Shown here in pieces: positions 1-7,428 of a stretch of 11,977 nucleotides of DNA. A model generated the notes under the pieces. It was not told the DNA's origin, searched no databases, and was given only the letters and a program-made list of their open reading frames with translations. How positions within the stretch are numbered: position 1 is the first letter of the stretch; each line of letters starts with the position of its first letter. A program made the translations under genes and the position numbers. This stretch comes from Tetmemena sp. SeJ-2015 (taxonomy: Eukaryota > Ciliophora > Spirotrichea > Sporadotrichida > Oxytrichidae): NCBI GenBank assembly GCA_027382625.1, contig JAJKFJ010012845.1, forward strand, positions 1 to 11,977, written 5' to 3'.

Positions 1-3000
1 AGAAATCAATAGCTAGTGAGTGAGAGATTGAATAACTCTTATCTTAAAAGTTTTCGAGTAGATTAGAAATCGTAGAGGAAATAAACTGCAGAAATAGGAA
101 CTAGAAGAATGCTGAATTCTTCTTAAGTTGCTAATCAACTGTAAAATTAACCTGAAAGAACCCTTGTTAACCATAATCAAAGCATACTTAAATTAATTTT
201 TTAAACTTTAAAAAGGTATTTTAAACACAGCTTGAGATTAATAAAAATTATTGAGAGAGTTAAAAACTCTAATCTTTAACTATATGCAAATCTTTGGCAA
301 ATTAAGATAGTTTTGCCACCTTATTTACTAAAAAATAAAAGAATCTGCTTGTTTATTTATTTTATATGAAGCAGTGATGACTACAATAGCTAGTAAAATT
401 TTAACATTAAGATAAACCTGAAATAAATGAACAAGACCTTTGCTATGGATGGTCAGGCTCAAGTAAGCACAGCTTTAAACAAGTCCAGACGAAGTATAAG
501 TTAGTTGTCTTCTCGAACAGGGGATGGTAAATTCCTCTACAACTCAACTGCTCTCATATCCTCAGCAGCCAAAACTAACCACCTTTTTAACTCTTCTCAA
601 CTACATGCAATTTATATATAAACTTATCTAATCAACGACAGGATTAAACTACCACTTTAAATTCTTCAATGATAAACTAGCAAACTACATTTAAAAACAA
701 GAACTCCTCATTTCAAATGGGAATAGGGCCAGTAAATCAAAACTCAGTTTTAGCTGGAGATGGCGATGCCTTGAATGTTAGTAACTATTCTCTACCCTCT
801 GCTAATTTCCTAATGGAAACCTAAATAAGAGGAAGTGTGTTTGCTGACCACCAGCAGCGAGAAATAGAGAGCAGAGAAAGAAATGAAAGACAGCTACAAG
901 CCATATAAAATCATCTATTTTTAATTAAACTGAATTCGATTTTAAAATGCTTAAGAAAAGAGATAGTAGAGTTATAGAAAGCACTAACTCAAGATGAGTT
1001 AAATTTCCTCTCTAGGCAAAGTTGAGCGTTAAGCAGACAGACACTAAACCAATTCCTCACATTTAGAAATACCTAACTTAGTCTAAAAGTCTTAAGAAAG
1101 ATCTCAACAGGTCTGGCTAAATGCTTCTGAAATGAGAGATAGCTCAGTGGTCTATGGCAGCAATTTAGAAAGAAGAAATTATCAGGAGGATAATGGTGGT
1201 GGAGATAACTATAGTGCAGACCATAGCTAAAACCAAGATTTATTCAGAAGTAACAATAACGAAGATAAGAAGATCAGCATCAATCAAAGGAGAAACCTAA
1301 ATAAGTCATAAGTCAATTTCCAAACCAGAGATTAAAATAAGTTTTCTCTTCTAGAAAGAGCAAACACCAACATGGATGAAAGAAATCAGCAAGAGAGTAA
1401 AATGGTTGAGAGTTAAAATGCTAATGCTAATATTGAGTATGTGGATTTATTTAGTTACCAAAATTTCTTAAACATTAATCAAAATAGAGTTAGCGTTACA
1501 AGAAACGAGACCTTGAGGAAGAAGAATTCTCTTCTATAGAAACTGTAAAACTCTACTTCCAAGCAAGAAGGGCTGAGTTCTAAACTTTAAAACCAGACTA
1601 ACTCTTTCTAAAACTTCACTCTAAGTAACTCCAATATAAATCAAAACGAAGACTCAGCAATTAAACTTTAAGAGTGGCCACTTAACAATTAGAAAAGAAA
1701 ATCTCTGATAAATTAAAGCCCAAGTAAGTCAATAGTTGCTAAGAAGCTTGGAACTACAAATGAAATTACAGTTGAAGATATGCGACAAGCTATGAAAGAG
1801 TCATAAAAATACAACTCTCGATTTGTTGAGTAATGGATTAACGATACGCTACATGAATGCTTTCATCTTGGGATACCTGGAGTGATTGCAAGACCAGAAC
1901 ACAAATTACCAATTTCGAGACATGGACTAGATAGGATAACTTTGACAGTAAGAATTTGTAAATTTTAAGAGTTTATAGAATATGGGAATGCCTAATGATA
2001 TGGTGAATCGGATTTACAGGAGCTTGTTCGTGTTTACAGTAGGTTTTTACGAGCTGATGTATGAGAGCACAAAGAATTTGAATGAATAGAGAATCGCTAC
2101 TTAATCTAAGATTTGGAAAGTATTTCAAATTCTTCTAGAGTACTGCTGCTAAACTGACTATAAGCTCATAACATAACAGTGTAAGAAAAAGAATTTTGCT
2201 AAATATTTCTTCTTTAGTGGAAAAATCCCATCATGAAGAGTATGAGGAAATTAGAAGGGATTTAATACTCAGAGAGACTATTAGAAAGCTTGAAATAAGT
2301 GAGCAAGAGCTAATCTCTTATAAAGAAGTTGGTTGTGAAGGTAGATGAAATGATTTAAGAAAAAAGCAACTAAGACTAGGAGAAAAACAGGATGCTCTAA
2401 GCATCACTTGTAAGAATGAAGAAGAGGTGCAGCTGAGACTATTCTTTGAATCTAAGCTCAACTCATTACATCATATCAACAGAGAAGTCTCTAAGAAATT
2501 TCAAAGTACGAAGTTTAAGCTGGCTGATGAGTAAATTAAAATCAAAGATCTCGAATTGAGAGTCTATAATTTTTTAGATTATATTTTTTAAATAGAGTCT
2601 AAGAGTTATTAAATGAAAATACAACTCTAAAGACAAATATAAGTAAGTTCAAATTAAAAATAATTTAAAACACATTTTGCTATTAATTAAACGCTGTTTT
2701 AATAATCCATTATATGAGAAAATGGAAAGAATCTGATTATTAATGTTAGTAAAGTTTTACATTCAGACATCGCAATTCTTTGACGGGTAGATGATTATCA
2801 AAGAGAAATGAATTTAAAATTATTTTATATATCGTAGTATTTTTTTTGAAAGTTAATTTATATTAAATCGCCGTTTTGTGATAATATGATAAAAAGAAGA
2901 TAAATTCATCGAAATAAAAATCTACTTTATTTTGGAGTTATTCCAATATAATTCCTAACTGTTACATATGTGTAGTCCCTTTTTTAATTTCAGAAAGAGA

Positions 3001-5491
3001 ACTAATGATAATTTCTCAAAATTTAACTTATATTGGAAGCTTATAACAGCAATTTCAAAATTTAGCTCTTTCAAAAGAAACAGTAGACACAGACAAAGGA
3101 GATTTATCACTTAAGCTTCAAGAAATAAGTGCTAAACCTTATACAATTAAATTCTACTTTCTATTCGACTAATTGCATTTGCAAATGTTGAGATAAAAAT
3201 GAGTCAAGCATTTTTGAGGGAGCAGTATGATGCATTGATGCGGCAAAAGAATTCAGCAGAAATGCAGCTCTCAGCTCTCTAGGATTTTGTGGATACGAAG
3301 TCTAGCGAGCAAACAAATATTCAGAGCTACCTAGAGTAATTGACATAGCGTCATTAAGACTATGAAACTGAAGTGTAGTAGCTGAAGCTAAAGGAAGAGA
3401 GGATAAGGAGCAAGTTGAAGTTTTACAAGTCTCAGTACTTTCTTTCTTTAAATATCTATTTTGTATTACACTGGCTTCGAACTTACAAAGAAGTAATTCC
3501 AAGAAGAGCAGAAAGCCTTGAGAGATTAAGTCAGAGCGTTGCGAGATTCAGAGAAGATTTCTAGGGATGAGCTGCTTGCCTCTCAAAGTAGAGTAAATTC
3601 CCTAGAAATAAGAGTACAGCAACTCTTGGCTGAGAACGAGGAGGTGGCTGATAAATTTAGAGTGACCACTGCAGTCAGACACGAAATCGAGCAGCAATTA
3701 AAATCTTAGATTGAGTAAACCAAGAAAATTAAAGTTTAAATTGCAAATATAGTTTAAATGCTGGCTGACAGAGAGCTAGAGAATAAATCTATGCTTTAGA
3801 TGAAAAGAGATATGACTGTCAGAGAATTCAGGTTCAAAGACTTTAATTATATATGGGATTTTTTGGATTGATTGAGAGACATAGAAGACGAGAAGAATGA
3901 ATTATAATTATTTGAATTTAATTGAATTAGAGCAAGCCTTGACAAGGGTAGAGAATGAACTTGATCAACTTAGAATGAAGTACGAAAGCAGTTAGATGAC
4001 TTTGCGCAGCTAGGTAGAAAATGAAAAAGACTCACGTGATAGCATAAAGGAGAGGTACGAAAAAGAAGCTGCAAATGCTGCCTATCTCAATAAGCAAGTC
4101 ACGCAATATAGAAATGAGCATTTGGAGTTTAGAAACAAGATTACCAAGTAAATTTAAAAGTTATATAAAATAGAGTTAATATAGCATTAAGAGGTTTATG
4201 ACATCTTAATCCAGAGTCTCAAAGATGAAAAAGAGGCTTTGAAATCTCAGAAAGATGAAAACAACTTAAAGCTGTTGGAACTGATGGCAGCAGCTGAGAA
4301 GTTTGACAGAGAGCTATATATCAAGAATTCTATGCTCAATGATTTTGAAGCCAAGAAAAATAGCATTCAATTATTTCATCTGGTAATTATAGAGTGATTT
4401 ATTAAGGGAGAACTAAAGAAAGAGAGTGCTGAGGGTAGAAATAGAAAAGCTTAAGGACTTAGTCTCAGATAAGGAAGATAAAATTAAACAGTAAAAACAG
4501 AATTTCAATGACTTACTGAGGGAAAAGCTGCTTACCTAAAAGTCCTTAGAGGAGAAGAGTGCAGAGGCAGATTAGATCAAATCAGAAAAAGAAGAACTTG
4601 TATCTAAAGTTGAAAAGCTTAATGGATTTTCATAATAAAAGAAGTTAATCAATCTTTAATGGTTAAATAGCAAGTCAGAGTGCGTAAGTAAGTAAATTAG
4701 AGCATCAAGTATCATCTATGGAATCCCAAATTGAGGAGTAGATACAATAACTATCAGACATCAGCTTGGAAAGAGATAACTTTGTTAATCAAATTGGCAA
4801 AGCTGTTAGAATAGAGAGGGCTATATAGTTTGATAAAGATGAAGACTTGAAATATTTCACATCTGAAGCTGAAATCTAAGTCAACCTAGCTCCTAATTTA
4901 AAATTAGATAATTTTATTGCTAAAATTATAATAAAATAGGATACCTTTTATACTATTTATTATATTTCTGCAGCACCTAATATTTATATTTTCACCTAAA
5001 TATGATCTTAAATATACATAAAGCATAATTCAGTTAAAAATTAATAAAAAAGTAAGAACAATATTTTTTTTTTAATAAAAGAAACTCTCCTTAAATTATT
5101 ACCATTATTATTGATTTGATTTTGATATAAATAAGTATTTTATATCTTCAGCTTACTAAAAGATATTTGACATAATTAATTTGTCTACTTTTTATTAAGT
5201 GTCTTTTAATAATGGAAGAAGATAGAGTATCTATCAAAGCAAGAGCGTTGAAAGCAACGGTAGTGGAACAAACGCCGGAGGTAAGGGTAATCACTACTAC
5301 TCACCTTAGAAATCAATTGCTAATGAAAATGAAAATTCTTTAAGCTTTAAATTCATTAAGTCAATTTGTATCTTAAACTTAGTAAGTTTCATTTTTTGAC
5401 TTAATTAAATTTAGAAATGACCAGAGAAACTTCCATGGAAAGCATGTTTCAGTAGATCAGTCCAACTAACCTAGAATAAAGAGGCTCTTGA
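1..5491 (+). CDS. Large coiled-coil protein, 3' part of gene (germline form with 14 IESs and 3 introns)
   Basis: I do not recognise this protein. The reading frame enters at base 1, so the start lies upstream; the ATG at 427 is internal, because the frame continues through the IES at 180-368. Removing the listed IESs and introns gives 1349 residues ending at TGA 5489-5491. Residues 1 to about 480 are Ser/Asn/Gln-rich and look disordered. About 485-640 (from about 1740 to 2280) looks globular, with motifs such as IPGVIARPEHKLP and NRIYRSLFVFTVGFYEL. About 640-1270 is long heptad-rich coiled coil rich in Glu, Lys, Gln and Leu. The last 60 residues are a Ser/Gly/Asn-rich tail. Many Gln codons are TAA or TAG. 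A cytoskeletal, basal-body or scaffold role would fit a long coiled coil, but that is a guess. The coding call is firm; the function is open. Confidence 0.85.
180..368 (+). other. IES, 189 bp, pointer AAGCA
   Basis: AAGCA occurs at 180-184 and 369-373 at the same codon position. The stretch between is AT-rich, and the upstream frame meets TGA at 367-369. Excision joins ...NHNQ to SSDDYNSQQ in one open frame. It is a multiple of three, so the call rests on the TGA, the base composition and the pointer. Confidence 0.8.
592..662 (+). other. IES, 71 bp, pointer TCTTC
   Basis: TCTTC lies at 592-596 and 663-667. The unexcised frame reaches TGA at about 670. Excision shifts the frame and joins ...HLFNSS to MINQQTTFKNKN, which stays open for hundreds of bases. 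Longer repeats nearby (AACTACAT at 599 and 683) would give the wrong frame. Confidence 0.85.
995..1022 (+). other. IES, 28 bp, pointer TGAG
   Basis: TGAG at 995-998 and 1023-1026. The frame otherwise ends at TGA just before the right pointer. Excision joins ...ALTQDE to RQADRHQTNSS and opens about 900 bp of TGA-free coding sequence. Confidence 0.85.
1948..1969 (+). other. Intron, 22 nt (or 31 nt, to 1978)
   Basis: The sequence starts GTAAGA and has two possible ends in the same frame: TTTTAAG at 1969 (22 nt) or TTATAG at 1978 (31 nt). Without removal the frame hits TGA at about 1996. The 22-nt form gives ...LTSLQNMGMPND; the 31-nt form loses three residues. The sequence does not decide between them. 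Confidence 0.75.
2181..2217 (+). other. Intron, 37 nt
   Basis: GTAAGA...TTCTTTAG with a pyrimidine-rich 3' end. Removal joins ...LITQQ to LEKSHHEEYEE and avoids a TGA at about 2234. No direct repeat here gives the right frame, so an intron is preferred to an IES. Confidence 0.85.
2302..2364 (+). other. IES, 63 bp, pointer AGCAA (or 60 bp, CTAA, 2310-2369)
   Basis: The frame is the same on both sides, but an in-frame TGA sits at about 2346-2348. Two nested in-phase repeats could remove it: AGCAA at 2302 and 2365, or CTAA at 2310 and 2370. They give ...SEQLRLGEKQ or ...SEQELRLGEKQ. The exact boundary is unresolved. Confidence 0.65.
2559..2593 (+). other. IES, 35 bp, pointer AGAGTCTA
   Basis: The 8-bp pointer AGAGTCTA lies at 2559-2566 and 2594-2601, around a very T-rich core. 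Excision joins ...DLELRV to QELLNENTTLKTN, a clear continuation of the heptads. Confidence 0.85.
2643..2993 (+). other. Intron, 351 nt in germline DNA, carrying an IES
   Basis: It begins GTAAGT and ends TTTTTTAATTTCAG. Removal joins ...LKTNIK to RELMIISQNL in frame, continuing the coiled coil. At 351 nt it is about ten times longer than every other intron here (18-37 nt). A 324-bp insert inside it explains this and would leave a 27-nt intron in the somatic gene. Confidence 0.75.
2661..2984 (+). other. IES inside an intron, 324 bp, pointer TAATTT
   Basis: TAATTT at 2661-2666 and 2985-2990 flanks AT-rich DNA with no coding character. Excision leaves a 27-nt GTAAGT...TTTCAG intron, matching the size of the neighbouring introns. 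No reading frame tests this boundary, so it rests on intron size and a 6-bp AT-only repeat. Confidence 0.55.
3145..3170 (+). other. IES, 26 bp, pointer AATT
   Basis: AATT at 3145-3148 and 3171-3174. The unexcised frame ends in TGA at about 3199. Excision joins ...ISAKPYTI to AFANVEIKMSQ, with the frame open well beyond. TGC repeats of 44 or 50 bp would also fit the frame, but their pointers are shorter. Confidence 0.75.
3417..3489 (+). other. IES, 73 bp, pointer GAAGT
   Basis: GAAGT at 3417-3421 and 3490-3494. The insert would encode a hydrophobic, aromatic stretch foreign to the coiled coil, then a frameshift and TGA. Excision joins ...RSKLK to QFQEEQKALRDQ. Confidence 0.9.
3838..3876 (+). 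other. IES, 39 bp, pointer AGAC
   Basis: AGAC at 3838-3841 and 3877-3880, in phase, removing an in-frame TGA at about 3868. Excision joins ...REFRFKD to IEDEKNEL. It lies only 21 bp before the next IES, so the retained segment between them is tiny. Confidence 0.85.
3898..3922 (+). other. IES, 25 bp, pointer TGAATTA
   Basis: A 7-bp pointer at 3898-3904 and 3923-3929. The insert causes a frameshift and a TGA. Excision joins ...EDEKNEL to EQALTRVENELDQL, perfect heptad continuity. Confidence 0.9.
4369..4384 (+). other. IES, 16 bp, pointer AATTAT
   Basis: AATTAT at 4369-4374 and 4385-4390. Without removal the frame ends at TGA about 4396. Excision joins ...KKNSIQL to QSDLLRENQRK. This is the shortest insert in the window; only 10 bp lie between the pointer copies. 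Confidence 0.75.
4619..4655 (+). other. IES, 37 bp, pointer TTAATGG
   Basis: A 7-bp pointer at 4619-4625 and 4656-4662. Excision changes frame and joins ...KVEKLNG to QIASQSAQVSKLEHQ, avoiding a TGA at about 4734. Confidence 0.9.
4874..5228 (+). other. IES, 355 bp, pointer ATCTA
   Basis: ATCTA at 4874-4878 and 5229-5233, at the same codon position. The interior is extremely AT-rich, with long A and T runs and a TGA at 5003-5005. Excision joins ...TSEAEI to YQSKSVESNGSGTN, so the Ser/Gly/Asn-rich tail belongs to this gene. I see no coding or transposon features inside. Confidence 0.8.
5333..5406 (+). other. IES, 74 bp, pointer AAATT
   Basis: AAATT at 5333-5337 and 5407-5411. Excision joins ...IANENEN to LEMTRETSMESMF and reaches TGA at 5489. 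A competing 8-bp repeat, TTAGAAAT at 5306 and 5411, would remove 105 bp and place TGA at 5418 directly after ...SPQK. The 74-bp form is preferred because the sequence after it looks coding. Confidence 0.65.
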
Positions 5492-5636
5492 AAAATGCTT
5501 ACTCACAGAGAGATTGACTTTATATTAAAGTGAAGATGTGTTTGCATGAGTGAATAGCTTTATTTAAACACTAAATATAATTATAACTAACACGTTAAAG
5601 TTTATTAAATTACTTACTGATTAAAACTTAAAGGAA
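5492..5636. other. Intergenic spacer, 145 bp
   Basis: AT-rich sequence between the TGA of the coiled-coil gene and the calpain ATG. It must hold a 3' end and a 5' leader, and possibly a chromosome breakage site if the two genes end up on separate somatic chromosomes. No telomeric C4A4 repeat and no recognisable promoter are visible. Confidence 0.6.
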
Positions 5637-7337
5637 ATGGGTTGTGGAAGTACCAAAGTTGCGAAAAAGGTAATCAGTCAATTGAAACTCTAAATTATTT
5701 GTGTAGTATGTTGCCATCACACCTGAGGTGATGCAGAAGATGAGCAACACAGCAGAAGGGCAGAGACCAGTTTCACTATTCCCATATTAGGAATTCAGAC
5801 TCACCAAAATTGCTTGGGAGGAAATCGTAAAGATAGGAGAGCCTTGGATTGACACCTACTTCAGGCCTGAGAAATCATCTATATTAGATGTGAATGTCCC
5901 TACTGCTGGAAGACTCAAAGAGTGGGAGAGCTATGTCTGGAAAAGACCTAAAGATGTGTATGGGAGAGACAACTATAGCGTATTTAGAAATATAAGTCCT
6001 TAGGACATCAAGCAAGGTGCTTGTGGAGACTGCTATTTCCTCTCATCCATTTCTTCTCTAGCTGAAAACCCTGACAGAATCAAAGAACTGTTCTTGAATC
6101 CAGAAGTTAACAAAGCAGGCTGCTATGCAATTCAGATGTACATCCTTGGAGAACCACAAATATTTTGATACTCATTGTAAATTGTAATAGTGGTAGTGGA
6201 TGACTATTTCCCCTTTAACGAGAAGAAAAATGACTGGGCTTTCAGTAGAAGTTCCTCTGAAAAAGAGATTTGGGTCCTCTTACTGGAAAAGGCGTGGGCC
6301 AAAGTGAACGGCAGTTACCAAAGAATTGAGGGAGGTACAACTGGAGAAGCATTGCCAGCTCTTACAGGAGCTCCCTCAGATTTCTTCTACCACTCAGAGG
6401 TGAAGAACACTGAAGACATTTGGAAAAAGATTCAAGATGCTGATTCAAATTCTTTGATAATTTAAATTATTCAAAGAACTACATCATAGCAACTGCAGTC
6501 TCCTCAATGAAACAAGGAAAGTCTAGTGCTGAAATGCAAAGAGTTGGCTTGGTTGATGCTCATGCTTATTCTCTCATCTCTTCACATCTGCTAAAAGATG
6601 GCACAGGCAAAGATATAAGACTTTTGAAAATTAGAAATCCATGGGGTTTCAAAGAGTGGACAGGCGATTGGAGTGACAAGTCGGATAAATGGACCACAGA
6701 CTTAAAGGATGAGCTCGGGTTTGAAAATAAGGACGATGGAATATTCTACATCAGTTTCGAAGACTACGTGAGGTTCTTTTACATCACAACGATTTGCAAG
6801 GACATATACGAGAACGATCTCTCAGTGATGCCTGATGAGCATGATAAAAACGAATACTGTGTTTAGAAGATTACTGTTCCCAAGGATCAAGAGAACATCA
6901 TCTCTATCATCGTTCATCAGCTGCATGCGAGAATTGCTGATGTTTAGATAAAGGGAACTTATAGGTATGCTCCTATGAAATTAATAATCACCAAGCTCTG
7001 CAAGCCAGATCAAAACAATTCAAAGAATACTCTTCTCTTTATTGATGAATATATGTGTGACACATTCAAATTTGATGGATAGTACATCTGCTATTAGCAT
7101 GCTAACATAGAGTTACCACGTCTATCTGCTGGAGACTACGTTATTTTCTTCAAAGCAGAGTGGATGGATAAGATTCATGTTGAGAGGAGGCTTGTTTTAA
7201 ATATATATGCTCCTGATCCCTTCAAAATAGAAAGAGTACCCTCAAAGGCTTTCAACTACGAATATATCACCGAGTTAGAAGATATGCTCGCTGATAGAAT
7301 TGATTAAGGTTTTTCTTATCAAAGACCTGAGTTTTGA
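5637..7337 (+). CDS. Calpain-like cysteine protease with N-terminal acylation motif
   Basis: This is a family C2 (calpain) cysteine protease. After removing one intron and two IESs it encodes 536 residues, ending at TGA 7335-7337. The protein starts MGCGSTK, a good N-myristoylation plus palmitoylation signal, so a membrane location is likely. The protease core covers about residues 85-340. The Cys block QGACGDCYFLSS puts the catalytic Cys at 120, with Tyr where most calpains have Trp. DAHAYSLI gives His279 and RNPWG gives Asn304, so the triad is complete. VVVDDYFPF and TGAPSDFFYHS are further family motifs. The remaining 200 residues look like a calpain C2-like beta-sandwich. No EF hands are seen, as is common in protist calpains. 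Regulation by calcium cannot be judged from sequence. Identity is secure; the substrate is unknown. Confidence 0.93.
5670..5706 (+). other. Intron in calpain gene, 37 nt
   Basis: GTAATC...TTTGTGTAG between codons 11 and 12, phase 0. Removal joins MGCGSTKVAKK to YVAITPEVMQKM. It isolates the acylation motif on its own small first exon. Confidence 0.8.
6159..6185 (+). other. IES in calpain gene, 27 bp, pointer AATA
   Basis: AATA at 6159-6162 and 6186-6189. The insert carries an in-frame TGA at about 6166. Excision joins ...MYILGEPQ to IVVVDDYFPF, which matches the usual calpain spacing before the DDYFP motif. A TA-bounded 24-bp version is possible but leaves an extra Ile. Confidence 0.85.
6443..6468 (+). 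other. IES in calpain gene, 26 bp, pointer ATTCAAA
   Basis: A 7-bp pointer at 6443-6449 and 6469-6475. The insert shifts the frame in the middle of the protease core. Excision joins ...KKIQDADS to KNYIIATAVSSMKQ, the typical calpain sequence at this place. Confidence 0.93.
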
Positions 7338-7428
7338 AATAACAGTATTTATTTCTTAATTTTCCTTCTCATCATATTCTTTGAGTCTTTAATAACTTGA
7401 GAGAGTTAACTGATAAATTAAAGAAGAA
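7338..7428. other. Intergenic spacer, 91 bp
   Basis: Short T-rich spacer between the calpain TGA and the ligase IV ATG. An in-frame TGA about 18 bp upstream of the ATG supports the ligase start. There is little room for separate subtelomeric flanks, so the two genes could share one somatic chromosome. Confidence 0.6.

Noticed and set aside
599..690. AACTACAT repeat at 599 and 683 as a pointer pair
   Set aside because: Longer than the chosen TCTTC, but excision gives the wrong frame and an early TGA.
919..939. TTTTAA repeat (919 and 940) as a 21-bp in-phase IES
   Set aside because: AT-only repeats are expected by chance here, and there is no stop, frameshift or homology to support excision.
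3302..3502. Short standard-code ORFs, including minus-strand ones at 3302-3502, 7372-7635 and 8748-8972 and plus-strand ones at 10581-10811 and 10929-11159
   Set aside because: They are shadows of genes read with TAA/TAG as Gln. Those at 10581-11159 lie opposite the nested antisense segment.
4892..4981. CCTAAT direct repeat (4892 and 4976) as an 84-bp IES, with gene end at TGA 5003
   Set aside because: The larger ATCTA pair encloses it and links to a clearly coding tail, so the TGA lies in eliminated DNA.
6159..6185. Paramecium-type IESs with TA ends
   Set aside because: The proposed pointers are varied words such as GAAGT, TGAG, AGAC and CTTGAAAATAGA, mostly longer than TA.
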